64,000 bases of DNA, taken from assembly GCA_934045905.1 (NCBI GenBank), contig OW203770.1:28963259-29027258 (forward strand), written 5' to 3'. Below the pieces are notes generated by a model. The model did not search any database and was not told where the DNA came from. It was given only the letters and a program-made list of their open reading frames with translations. Positions 46,201 through 56,132 of the stretch are shown one piece after another. Numbering within the stretch: position 1 is the stretch's first letter; every line of letters begins with the position of its first letter. Made by a program: the position numbers and the translations under genes. The stretch is from Leuctra nigra (taxonomy: Eukaryota > Arthropoda > Insecta > Plecoptera > Leuctridae).

Positions 46201-46336
46201 GGGGGCCCGATTCACAAAAAGAATTATCTCCTAATACGTACTATCTATGGTTATCTTTCAATTAACATGGTGTTTTTGGTATTAAATCAAAAGATAATAC
46301 GTATTAGCAGATGCTACTTTTCGTGAATTCAGCCCC
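46201..46336. mobile_element. 136-bp hairpin MITE
   Basis: The left GGGGCCCGATTCACAAAAAG and the inverted right CTTTTCGTGAATTCAGCCCC form the ends. The inner arms also pair (GATAATACGTATTAG). It lies just downstream of exon 2. Confidence 0.75.
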
Positions 46337-46493
46337 AAGTGTTTACAATGAACAAGAACAGGAATATCTTTTTGAATATGGGAGATTGGCTCCTATGTCG
46401 ACCCCTGCTTTATATCATCCAGACTCCATGGAATATTTCACAGAACCTACCTTCTCCTCCACACATAAGTAACCGAATGCAAGATGAACTTAC

Positions 46494-46609
46494 TCTTACA
46501 GTCGTATGAGACAGGGCAACAGAACCTGCTCTTGGCCTGCTAGGTGGGCAGTTCATAGCTTCGTAGAGATGCATGATGTTAGCCCATTCGTTGCAGGTGT
46601 TGTTAGGCG
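46494..46609 (-). CDS. Cysteine-rich secreted protein, exon 2 (ancestral copy, one-base deletion)
   Basis: Acceptor CTTGTGTTTCAG, donor GTAAGA|GTAAGT. It starts in phase 1 with APNNTCNEWANIMHLYEAMN. Compared with the array copies, one base is missing near 46545, so the reading after NCPPS shifts. In the other frame the text is SRFCCPVSYDCK and ends in phase 1, which is what exon 3 needs. As written, the exon is frameshifted and a transcript would stop early within exon 3. This could be a real null allele or a consensus error at the edge of the array. It is the only copy with a splice donor. The family is unrecognised beyond the cysteine module. Confidence 0.72.
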
Positions 46610-49111
46610 CTGAAACACAAGTGACAGTGACAGTTTGACACATTACTATTGGAACAGGACAACAGAACCTGCTCTTGGCCGTGCTGGGTGCGCAGTTCAT
46701 AGCTTCGTAGAGATGCACGATGTTAGCCCATTCGTTGCAGGTGTTGTTAGGCGCTGAAACACAAGTGACAGTGACAGTTTGACACATTACTATTGGAACA
46801 GGACAACAGAACCTGCTCTTGGCCGTGCTGGGTGAGCAGTTCATAGCTTCGTAGAGATGCACGATGTTAGCCCATTCGTTGCAGGTGTTGTTAGGAGCTA
46901 AAACACAAGTGACAGTGACAGTTTGACACATTACTATTGGAACAGGACAACAGAACCTGCTCTTGGCCGTGCTGGGTGAGCAGTTCATAGCTTCGTAGAG
47001 ATGCACGATGTTAGCCCATTCGTTGCAGGTGTTGTTAGGCGCTGAAACACAAGTGACAGTGACAGTTTGACACATTACTATTGGAACAGGACAACAGAAC
47101 CTGCTCTTGGCCGTGCTGGGTGCGCAGTTCAGAGCTTCGTAGAGATGCACGATGTTAGCCCATTCGTTGCAGGTGTTGTTAGGCGCTGAAACACAAGTGA
47201 CAGTGACAGTTTGACACATTACAATTGGAACAGGACAACAGAACCTGCTCTTGGCCGTGCTGGGTGAGCAGTTCATAGCTTCGTAGAGATGCACGATGTT
47301 AGCCCATTCGTTGCAGGTGTTGTTAGGCGCTGAAACAAAAGTGACAGTGACAGTTTGACACATTACTATTGGAACAGGACAACAGAACCTGCTCTTGGCC
47401 GTGCTGGGTGAGCAGTTCATAGCTTCGTAGAGATGCACGATGTTAGCTCATTCGTTGCAGGTGTTGTTAGGCGCTGAAACACAAGTGACAGTGACAGTTT
47501 GACACATTACTATTGGAACAGGACAACAGAACCTGCTCTTGGCCGTGCTGGGTGCGCAGTTCATAGCTTCGTAGAGATGCACGATGTTAGCCCATTCGTT
47601 GCAGGTGTTGTTAGGCGCTGAAACACAAGTGACAGTGACAGTTTGACACATTACTATTGGAACAGGACAACAGAACCTGCTCTTGGCCGTGCTGGGTGAG
47701 CAGTTCATAGCTTCGTAGAGATGCACGATGTTAGCCCATTCGTTGCAGGTGTTGTTAGGCGCTGAAACACAAGTGACAGTGACAGTTTGACACATTACTA
47801 TTGGAACAGGACAACAGAACCTGCTCTTGGCCGTGCTGGGTGAGCAGTTCATAGCTTCGTAGAGATGCACGATGTTAGCCCATTCGTTGCAGGTGTTGTT
47901 AGGCGCTGAAACACAAGTGACAGTGACAGTTTGACACATTACTATTGGAACAGGACAACAGAACCTGCTCTTGGCCGTGCTGGGTGAGCAGTTCATAGCT
48001 TCGTAGAGATGCACGATGTTAGCCCATTCGTTGCAGGTGTTGTTAGGCGCTGAAACACAAGTGACAGTGACAGTTTGACACATTACTATTGGAACAGGAC
48101 AACAGAACCTGCTCTTGGCCGTGCTGGGTGAGCAGTTCATAGCTTCGTAGAGATGCACGATGTTAGCCCATTCGTTGCAGGTGTTGTTAGGAGCTAAAAC
48201 ACAAGTGACAGTGACAGTTTGACACATTACTATTGGAACAGGACAACAGAACCTGCTCTTGGCCGTGCTGGGTGAGCAGTTCATAGCTTCGTAGAGATGC
48301 ACGATGTTAGCCCATTCGTTGCAGGTGTTGTTAGGCGCTGAAACACAAGTGACAGTGACAGTTTGACACATTACTATTGGAACAGGACAACAGAACCTGC
48401 TCTTGGCCGTGCTGGGTGCGCAGTTCATAGCTTCGTAGAGATGCACGATGTTAGCCCATTCGTTGCAGGTGTTGTTAGGCGCTGAAACACAAGTGACAGT
48501 GACAGTTTGACACATTACTATTGGAACAGGACAACAGAACCTGCTCTTGGCCGTGCTGGGTGAGCAGTTCATAGCTTCGTAGAGATGCACGATGTTAGCC
48601 CATTCGTTGCAGGTGTTGTTAGGCGCTGATACACAAGTGACAGTGACAGTTTGACACATTACTATTGGAACAGGACAACAGAACCTGCTCTTGGCCGTGC
48701 TGGGTGAGCAGTTCATAGCTTCGTAGAGATGCACGATGTTAGCCCATTCGTTGCAGGTGTTGTTAGGCGCTGAAACACAAGTGACAGTGACAGTTTGACA
48801 CATTACTATTGGAACAGGACAACAGAACCTGCTCTTGGCCGTGCTGGGTGAGCAGTTCATAGCTTCGTAGAGATGCACGATGTTAGCCCATTCGTTGCAG
48901 GTGTTGTTAGGCGCTGAAACACAAGTGACAGTGACAGTTTGACACATTACTATTGGAACAGGACAACAGAACCTGCTCTTGGCCGTGCTGGGTGAGCAGT
49001 TCATAGCTTCGTAGAGATGCACGATGTTAGCCCATTCGTTGCAGGTGTTGTTAGGCGCTGAAACACAAGTGACAGTGACAGTTTGACACATTACTATTGG
49101 AACAGGACAAC
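46610..49111 (-). repeat. Minisatellite array 2: 144-bp unit of splice acceptor plus exon 2
   Basis: Seventeen further copies upstream of the ancestral exon, in the same orientation as the gene. They give 18 acceptor sites in all, spaced exactly 144 bp (positions 46610 to 49058). Each unit has the intron end ACTTGTGTTTCAG, 107 bases of exon, and a junction back into intron text (CCAATAGTAATGTG). The unit is 48 codons, so the frame remains open except for one TGG-to-TGA stop near 47448. Units lack the donor. The long open frames are by-products of the repeat. Confidence 0.93.
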
Positions 49112-49214
49112 ATTTAAGGGGTCTGGGAGATGTTTGTTTAGCTACGTAATGTTTCAGAAAACATCATTTTTAGATAAAATAAACAATACGGTATGAGTGC
49201 TTAGTATTTATTTT

Positions 49215-49256
49215 GAGCGACGTTTCAAGTGAACTGTGTCATCCCTCATCAGGCTC
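49215..49256 (-). ncRNA. Hammerhead ribozyme-like motif 2
   Basis: On the minus strand: GAGC, the core CTGATGA, a weak stem, GAAACGTC, then GCTC closing a 4-bp helix I with GAGC. The core is exact; helix II pairing is poor. Confidence 0.5.
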
Positions 49257-49760
49257 GGAAATTTAACATTTAAAAAAATAGAAAACAAAACTGATAACAT
49301 CATAGAGACTTATAAAAACATTTACACTTAGAACCAGAAAGCAGAGTCAAAAACCATTGGGCATGCGTAGTCATCATTCCCGAACTAGCTGCGTCCCATG
49401 CGGCTCCTCGTGCAGAGTGCAGGAGGGTCTGAAGCGCATTGAAGAGGATGGCTCAAAGCATCTGGCTGGGAAGACGTTGCAGGTTCTGTAGGCTGCACCC
49501 TTATTCTTGCCAACACTGGCTTCCAAGCATGAGGCAGGTAGATACTATCTTCCCTCTTGTTGCAGTTGTGAGGCCTTCTCTCAATTTAAATCGCCTCGCG
49601 GATAGACCGTATGGTACAGTTCTCAACTGCAACAAGAGGCCTCATAGCGTCGAAATTGATGGAGTGTCCATCAATGGGAGTGTCCATTATGTGTAATTGT
49701 TTTATAAAAATCTATGATGTTATCAGTTTTGTTTTCTCTTTTTTTAAATGTTACATTTCC

Positions 49761-49802
49761 GAGCCTGAAGAGGGGTGACACAGTTCACTTGAAACGTCGC
49801 TC
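49761..49802 (+). ncRNA. Hammerhead ribozyme-like motif 3
   Basis: GAGC, the exact core CTGAAGA, helix II GGGTGA against TCACTT (two G-T pairs), GAAACGTC, then GCTC. This is one of the two best matches in the window to a minimal type I hammerhead. Confidence 0.6.
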
Positions 49803-50045
49803 AAAATAAATACTTAGAACTCATACCGTTTTGTTTATTTTATCTGATGTTTGTTTTAGTTTTATTTCGTCCTACATACGTTAAGTGCCCCATTTTTCCT
49901 AATTTTCAGACACTAAACGTCTGTAGGGCAAAATAAAATTAATACAAAACTGCAAACTATGACATTATTTTCATTGAATGGTTCTGAAGACTCGTAGGAA
50001 GTCTTATTTTTGAAACAAATGCATTGATAAAGGGTATTGATAAAA

Positions 50046-50334
50046 TTATACGGAACAGGTTTGGCTGAGTGGTAACGCTCTAAACTTGTATTCCGGAGGC
50101 CCGGGTTCGATTCCCGTGGCCGTTCTTCCTGACTGTTTTTTTTCGTGGTATTCCCTCAGTCGACAGGCAAATACTAGGAAGGTACCCTACAAATAGGCCA
50201 CTATACCGCCTACCTTTTACCTTCCAACCTTACTCCTCTTCACCATCCTCTCCCAATATCATTATAATCATTCATCCGTCGCCATTAGCCTAGCTGTAGT
50301 ACAGTGCGACGTTAAGCCTCAGACAAAAAAAAGA
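50046..50334 (+). mobile_element. tRNA-derived SINE, copy 2
   Basis: Box A TGGCTGAGTGGTAACGC, box B GGGTTCGATTCCC, the body as in copy 1 and an A-rich tail. An 11-bp duplication TATTGATAAAA lies at 50035-50045 and 50335-50345. Confidence 0.9.
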
Positions 50335-50417
50335 TATTGATAAAAATGGATTCATAAACTCTTGAAGATCTAACTTACAACTCCGCCGTCTAAGTAAGTT
50401 GCTTGATGAAGACTCAC

Positions 50418-50610
50418 CACATCCCGTGGGTATGATCTGCAGTACATTGGGTGCCTTGAGCCCGGGTTCAGCGCCTGGGTCCAGATCCAGCGGCACATTG
50501 TATGGCGTATCAACCACGTTCATATCCCCGCCTTGATAGTTCATCGTGACATCGGCAGCGTTGTTGACGAAGATTGCCGCCGCCAAGACCAGGATAATGA
50601 AGAGCAACAT
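50418..50610 (-). CDS. Cysteine-rich secreted protein, exon 1 with signal peptide
   Basis: The ATG is at 50610-50608 and the donor is GGATGTG|GTGAGT, phase 1. The first residues MLLFIILVLAAAIFVNNA form a classic signal peptide, probably cleaved near NNA-AD, so the product is secreted. The rest is an acidic, proline-rich linker (GGDMNVVDTPYNVPLDLDPG) and the first cysteine, IPTGC. With exons 2-7 the product would be about 321 residues if the exon 2 base is present. The donor phase matches exon 2. No start further upstream is in frame with a better signal. The function is unknown; an extracellular role is all that can be said. Confidence 0.82.
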
Positions 50611-50873
50611 CGTTCAAGTTGTCGACACTTGACTGGAGTCACAATGTTGACGAAATATTCACGTAAGATAACACATAATATCGCGTGTCAAGGCGAAACC
50701 TGCGACAATGACAGATAGCGAATTGATAAACAGGTTGTTGATGTTAGGTTCGAACCCAGGCGAGGTCGTGATTAGATAATGTATAGCATATTGAAGAACC
50801 TGTAGTTACAATATGCGAGGATTGGCAACACTGATATAGTTCCATGTTGGCGACGACCTACTCAACCTACTAA
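50611..50873 (-). promoter_or_regulatory. Presumed 5' region of the cysteine-rich gene
   Basis: Upstream of the start codon. GACTCCAGTCAAGTG on the minus strand is a weak match to an arthropod initiator. No convincing TATA box is seen. A further non-coding exon cannot be excluded. Confidence 0.25.
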
Positions 50874-50880
50874 CGGCTAA

Positions 50881-52209
50881 TGTACAGCCAACGCATAAAG
50901 TCCTGTTAATTCTTCACCCTTACAGAATATTATAATACCACCACTCGTACAGCGAAGCTCGTAAAGTTGCCTATAGCAAACCCATAGTTATTTGTCAACA
51001 GAGGGATGACTGAATTACTGGGTTGTGTTCATCAGCCCCAGATAGATCACACAGATAAGGAAGTCAATGTTATGTCGATCGAACTAACATAAAATAACAA
51101 CAACGCAACTTTCTTTTATCGGAATTAATCATTTACTTTCAGTTAAAACCACCCTGGTTAAAACAAATACAGTTGGTTGGTGCAATTGGATTTCATTGGT
51201 ATTGACATAGACATTGTATAGCCTTCGGCTTTTGATTATCACGATTGTATTATATATTTTGGAGTATATAAACTATTTAATTTAAATACTCAAAATTATT
51301 TAATTATTATGTATTTTTAATTATTTAATATAAAAATTATTATATATTAAAATTAAGTTAAGATAGTCTATTTGCATGTAATTTGTATTTAATAAATCTT
51401 CCCAATGGAATAAATCGGTTAATTAAATCAATCCTGGTGTCAAGGCTGACAACATAATTTGATCTAATATCAATCAGTGTGTGAATCATTGATCAGAAAA
51501 TATTTGATTATTATTGTAAAAACCTAAACAGCTCCTATCATAACCATCAAACCTTAGATACATTCATTTATATCGTCACTAGTTACTAGTCACTCCACAA
51601 AAATTTCATTATGGCTGTAAAATTAGATAAATCTCCGAACAAATTTATAGAAGTTATAAATCCAATTGTGTTACCCCTGGTCAAACAGGTTTCATCACTA
51701 TTATTTTTTTTATCATTGTGCCGTTCTGATGTTAAACGCATCATGGTAAGATCTCATCAACTAAACACTCTCTTCTTCTCTTCTTGTTCCTCTAAAAAAT
51801 CTATAAGAAAAAGCATTTTAAATTCTCTCGGATTGATATCAAAATCCTGAGATCTGTCGAATAAACGAAAATCTTTATCTTGTGTCTAATTAGCATTTTT
51901 TCAATGATGGTCTACTAAGATTTAAACAATATGTTACAGGTGAAAAGTATTAAGTAGTTTGGGAAATCACACAGCTCATAGGAAATAACAGTATTGAATT
52001 GATATTTTTGTGATTGAATCGCATCGAATAGATATTTGTGTATATGGACGTTGTTGACAGACAAAAACTAGTTTTTCAAGTCATCCCTCTGTTGACAAAT
52101 AACTATGGGTTAGCTGTAGGCAACTTATCGAGCTTCGCTGTACGAGTGGTGGTATCATGATATTCTGTAAGGGTGAAGAATTAACAGGACTTTATGCGTT
52201 GGCTGTACA
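50881..52209. mobile_element. 1,329-bp DNA transposon with 132-bp inverted ends and 7-bp duplication
   Basis: Begins TGTACAGCCAACGCATAAAG and ends in the inverted copy. The arms 50881-51012 and 52078-52209 are highly similar. CGGCTAA stands at 50874-50880 and again at 52210-52216. The interior is AT-rich and holds only a 79-codon frame without a known domain, so the element is non-autonomous. A 7-bp duplication is unusual; P-like and hAT elements usually give 8. Confidence 0.88.
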
Positions 52210-52292
52210 CGGCTAATAAAGACTATTTGTAGTAATTACATACTAATGGCTGGTTTTTGTACCCCTTGGTTGCTTAAGAAGCAATTCTTTTT

Positions 52293-52297
<5 letters not shown>

Positions 52298-52338
<41 letters not shown>
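52298..52338. repeat. TA microsatellite
   Basis: About 20 TA dinucleotides. Similar tracts lie at 52680-52702, 52943-52981 and 55474-55497 and bound each Penelope-related unit. Confidence 0.95.
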
Positions 52339-52341
<3 letters not shown>

Positions 52342-52418
52342 TAGATAGATTTTCGCAGTTGTTATTATATAATGTCATGCTTTAAGGTATAATACTGCGT
52401 TATAGAAACTATTATCAA

Positions 52419-52460
52419 CTCCGACGTTTCGATTTTATTTTAAAAATCTTCCTCAGGGAG
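52419..52460 (-). ncRNA. Hammerhead ribozyme-like motif 4a
   Basis: Mirror copy of motif 4b in the left arm: on the minus strand CTCC, CTGAGGA, a GATTTT/AAAATC-type stem, GAAACGTC, GGAG. Confidence 0.6.
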
Positions 52461-52588
52461 CAAATACAGTAAAAAATGTGAAATGTCAAACTGACATAAC
52501 TGACATGACATAAATGACATAAATGACATGACATGACATTGTCAAACTGAAATGTCAGTTTGACATTTCACATTTTTTACTGTATTTG

Positions 52589-52630
52589 CTCCCTGAGGAA
52601 GATTTTTAAAATAAAATCGAAACGTCGGAG
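52589..52630 (+). ncRNA. Hammerhead ribozyme-like motif 4b
   Basis: CTCC, the exact core CTGAGGA, helix II GATTTT paired with AAAATC, GAAACGTC, then GGAG pairing with CTCC. All conserved positions of a minimal type I hammerhead are present. Confidence 0.65.
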
Positions 52631-52729
52631 TTGATAATAGTTTCTATAACGCAGTATTATACCTTAAAGCATGACATTATATATATATATATATATATAT
52701 ATTGGTGAATGGTTTCAGATTCGTAGCCA

Positions 52730-52939
52730 TGATTTATTAAGTAATTCATATTCGGTTTTTGCTACGTATTTATTTCAATAGCCGACGTTTCGTCCGTCCT
52801 CCGACAGACTTAAGTAGTGTGTTTTGAATTTACTCTTATTTTATTAGTTTGTTTGCTTGAGCCTTGAAAAAGTCTGTCGGAGGACGGACGAAACGTCGGC
52901 TATTGAAATAAATACGTAGCAAAAACCGAATATGAATTA

Positions 52940-52942
<3 letters not shown>
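52730..52942. mobile_element. Second Penelope-related hairpin element
   Basis: AAGTAATTCATATTCGGTTT through GACGTTTCGTCCGTCC mirrors the right arm ending AATATGAATTACTT, and TA tracts lie outside. The right arm keeps a recognisable hammerhead-like motif. Confidence 0.75.
52860..52901 (+). ncRNA. Hammerhead-like motif 5, degenerate core
   Basis: AGCC, TTGAAAA (two changes from CTGANGA), a strong helix II GTCTGTC with GACGGAC, GAAACGTC, then GGCT. The stems are intact but the core is altered, so cleavage is doubtful. Confidence 0.45.
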
Positions 52943-52982
<40 letters not shown>

Positions 52983-53057
52983 CATCATGTAGAGTCTCGC
53001 AGCCAGTAGGTATTAATAACATCATTTAACGGTTTATGCTACGTATATTTATTACAC

Positions 53058-53098
53058 ACCAACGTTTCGGCAAGCATCCACCCGCCTTTCTCAAGGTA
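53058..53098 (-). ncRNA. Hammerhead-like motif 6 in the PLE 3' region, degenerate
   Basis: On the minus strand: ACC, TTGAGAA, a helix II with GGC and GCC, GAAACGTT, then GGT. Two core positions differ from consensus. Confidence 0.45.
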
Positions 53099-53425
53099 AC
53101 AAACGAAAATCAACGAAAAAACTATAAAATACAGCAAAATCAATTCATGAAATGTCAAATGTAGAAAACAGTGAAACGTGAAAAGAAAATAATTGTGAAT
53201 TCTTCTGGCGCTGGAAAATGTGCTTCCTTGATATCCAAAAGATGGCCGTCATACACCAGGGTGTCGATAGTGACTTGAGGTCGTCGCTCAAACTTCCTTT
53301 TCTTGTCGCAATTTTAATGCTAAAGCAGCTAGTGGAATATCCTCGTCGTGGTCTTTTGACATCTGTGTTAGGTGGTATTCTCGGCGTCTTCTCTTGTCTA
53401 TTCTGGGGGTCGGATGTCTTGATAC

Positions 53426-55475
53426 TCATCTATCTAGCTCTGATGGCATTCTAGGTGTAACATGAATATCATTTGTTACAGGTTTCCACGCCGAGGGAAA
53501 ATTCCTGTTTTCTAATTGGGTGTTCATACAATGTGGTCGTTTCTCTATCTCAATAGATTCTCGAACTAAACGCTGCCTCAATCTCCTCTCTTTAGCTAAA
53601 CACTTCATCCCTTGCAAATTCATAACATGGTCATTTGTGTTGCAGTGTTGCACCAGCGCTGAGGTTTTAGAGCCATCATTTAAAGCTATTCGATGTTCAT
53701 CTTGTCGTTGAAACATGTTTCTACCAGTCTGGCCAATGTACGTCGATGGACAATCACTACAGGGTATCTCATATACACCATCTCCCTCAAGGTGAATCGG
53801 ATCCTTTACACTTCTGAGGAGACTTCCAATTTTTTTATCCGTATCATACACAGGAATGATATTTTCTTTCCTCATAATTTTTCCAATTCTATCCGTAACG
53901 CCTTTCACATATGGCAGGAAAACTTTGGTTGGAGGTTTCTCAAACTCCGCTACCTCTATAGTTGCTTTGTCTTCCTTTGTGGTCTCAGCATTAGTTTTTC
54001 GGTATATGGCTTTCTTGATGACACTCAGAGGAAATCCGTTTTTTTGCAGAGCATCTCGGAGCAGTTGAAGTTCGGTATTTACGTTGTTGGCATCTGCTAT
54101 TCGTTTAGACCTGGTTGCTAGGGTGTATGCGACAGAACGAATCTGTGAGGGATGATGATGTGAGAGTGCATGGAGATAGCGATCTGTGTGGGTTTCTTTT
54201 CTAAACACAGTGTGCCCTAGGGTATTATCAGGATTCTTGATCACGAGTACGTCCAGAAAGGAAAGTCTGTCATCTTTCTCTACTTCCATAGTGAATTGAA
54301 TGTCTTCATGAATGCTGTTTATGTGATCCAGGAACTCTTGCAGTTTTTCTCGTCCATGAGGCCAGATAGTGAATGTGTCATCCACGTATCTGTACCAACA
54401 TCGCGGCTTCAGTGGGGCTGTAGCAAGAGCTTTTTCTTCGAACACTTGCATGAAGATGTTTGCAATTACTGGAGAGAGAGGGGATCCCATGGGTGCTCCT
54501 GACACTTGTTTATAAAACTGTTTTTCATACACGAAATACGTGGAATTCAGGCAAAAACGTGATAAGTCCAGAACATATTTCTTGATCACCCTATCTTTTA
54601 CCATCGCTTTTAAATGGTCCAGTGCTTCGTTAATTGGCACTCTGGTGAATAAGTTTATAACATCAAAACTCACAAGTAGATCGTGTGGCTCTGTCTTTAA
54701 GTCTTTAAGCAACTCAACAAAATGTGTTGAGTTCTTTACATAAGAACTGACTTCTTCTGTGAAAGGTTGGCTCTGACGGGCTAGGTGACGAGCGAGAGCC
54801 TGCGTAGGTGAATTAATTGCACTGACAATAGGACGCAAGGGATGGCCTGCTTTATGTATTTTCGGAAGACCGTACAAACGGGGCACACGTGATGATTTTT
54901 CATGTGGAATCAGAGTTTGTTTGATATCTTTATCAATAGTTGAAGCCAGAATTAGGGAACGAGCTTTTGTTTCCAAGTAGACGGTCGAGTTGTTTTCTGT
55001 TTTGACATAGGCTGATCTTCTGCTTGTATTCGTTCGTATCCATGACAACGGTTGCATTCCCCTTATCTGCTGGTAGAATTGTAATATCTGGGTTTTTTCT
55101 AAGTTCTAGTAAAGCTCGGAATTCCTCTGTGGTAACATTACGTTCAGGAGGTTTTGTTTTTCTCAGTATGGATACAGTTTCTTGTCGAATAATCTCTGCT
55201 CTTTCCACTGGCAAGTGAATAATGCCAGCTTCCACCGCACATATTATCTTCTCGACAGGAAATCGATTAGGTGCAATAGCAAAGTTGAGACCTTTTGTTA
55301 ACACCCTCAAAGCTGGATCACTTAACGTGTGCTTGGATGTGTTGATAACAACTCTGTTGGGATCCAAAGCAGGTTGAAAACCGTAATTAGGTGAAATCCT
55401 TTTTTGAGTTGTAACAAGTCGCTCTAACTTACGTTGTTGACGGATGGTAACATCATAAGCTTTATCAAGAGCTTT
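53426..55475 (-). pseudogene. Penelope-like reverse transcriptase with GIY-YIG endonuclease, one frameshift
   Basis: The upstream piece (55475 to about 54950) has the N-terminal domain with KNPDITILPADKGNATVVMD, which is conserved in Penelope elements. After one frameshift between about 54950 and 55057, the main frame reads RVPRLYGLPKIHKAGHPLRP, the catalytic SFDVINLFTRVPI, GAPMGSPLSPVIANIFM and the active site RYVDDTF. Near residues 430-450 of that frame the endonuclease begins with GVYEIPCSDCPSTYIGQTGR, the GIY-YIG motif, and a glutamate-containing region follows. The C-terminus has the family block FPSAWKPV. The frame is open right up to the TA tract at 55474, so the true start may be lost. 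Only one lesion is visible, so the copy is young. Confidence 0.93.
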
Positions 55476-55507
55476 TTATATATATATATATATATATATG
55501 AATTGAA

Positions 55508-55590
55508 ACATTTCACGGTATTTTGCTGTGGTAATTTAATTACCACAGATTACCACAAATTAAATTACCACAGCAAAATACCGTGAAATG
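55508..55590. repeat. Short foldback
   Basis: CATTTCACGGTATTTTGCTG and onwards pairs with the inverted copy ending at 55590. An extra partial arm follows to about 55612. Confidence 0.85.
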
Positions 55591-55665
55591 TGAAACATTT
55601 CACGGTATATTATTGTATAATGTTTTCAAACATTCATACCTGGCGGCTGTGAAAATATTCATAAT

Positions 55666-55668
<3 letters not shown>

Positions 55669-55718
<50 letters not shown>

Positions 55719-55853
55719 GGTATATATATATATATACCATATATATATATATATATATATATATATGGTATATGGTATATATGGTACCATATATACCATA
55801 CCATACCATATACCATATGGTACCATATATATATATGGTATATATATATCTTT
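55669..55853. repeat. TA-rich palindromic tract beside the assembly gap
   Basis: TA runs interrupted by GGTATATATGGTACCATATA-type palindromes. Such cruciform-prone sequence often stalls sequencing, and the gap begins 80 bases later. Confidence 0.9.
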
Positions 55854-55932
55854 ATTGCGTTTTTTCCACTTCAACAGCAGGTAAAAAATGTGCAAATGAT
55901 TTTAAGGCAACAACAATATTACGTTGGCCGCC

Positions 55933-56132
55933 NNNNNNNNNNNNNNNNNNNNNNNNNNNNNNNNNNNNNNNNNNNNNNNNNNNNNNNNNNNNNNNNNNNN
56001 NNNNNNNNNNNNNNNNNNNNNNNNNNNNNNNNNNNNNNNNNNNNNNNNNNNNNNNNNNNNNNNNNNNNNNNNNNNNNNNNNNNNNNNNNNNNNNNNNNNN
56101 NNNNNNNNNNNNNNNNNNNNNNNNNNNNNNNN
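55933..56132. other. Assembly gap (200 N)
   Basis: Exactly 200 unknown bases, probably a nominal-size scaffold join. The true length of array 3 is therefore unknown. Confidence 0.99.

Larger units (their letters stand above)
49174..49848. mobile_element. 675-bp Penelope-derived inverted-repeat element
   Basis: Arms of about 130 bp (49174-49310 and 49703-49848) include AAAATAAATACTTAG and GATAACATCATAGA blocks in inverted order. Each arm carries a hammerhead-like motif. The middle holds remnants similar to the PLE C-terminus (a minus-strand LMLGSQCW-type text and LNCNKRPHSVE on plus). It lies in intron 1. Confidence 0.65.
52371..52682. mobile_element. Penelope-related hairpin element, about 310 bp
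   Basis: Arms of about 130 bp (TAATGTCATGCTTTAAGGTA onwards) mirror each other around a TGACATAAATGACA centre and are flanked by TA tracts. Both arms contain the same hammerhead-like core, in opposite directions. Confidence 0.75.
52982..55475 (-). mobile_element. Penelope-like retroelement
   Basis: Lies between two TA tracts. It encodes a reverse transcriptase followed by a GIY-YIG endonuclease, the diagnostic order of Penelope-like elements. The 3' non-coding end (52982-53425) holds a degenerate hammerhead-like motif. Confidence 0.93.

Noticed and set aside
46410..49091. Long minus-strand frames of 342 and 547 codons with cysteine repeats
   Set aside because: They read through intron ends in every 144-bp unit. 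Only the exon part is coding-like, and the last unit alone has a donor.
49439..49696. 85-codon plus-strand frame
   Set aside because: Overlaps mirrored Penelope-derived remnants. Not an independent gene.
51611..51850. 79-codon frame inside the 1.3-kb inverted-repeat element as a transposase
   Set aside because: Too short, and no catalytic or zinc-finger motif is visible.
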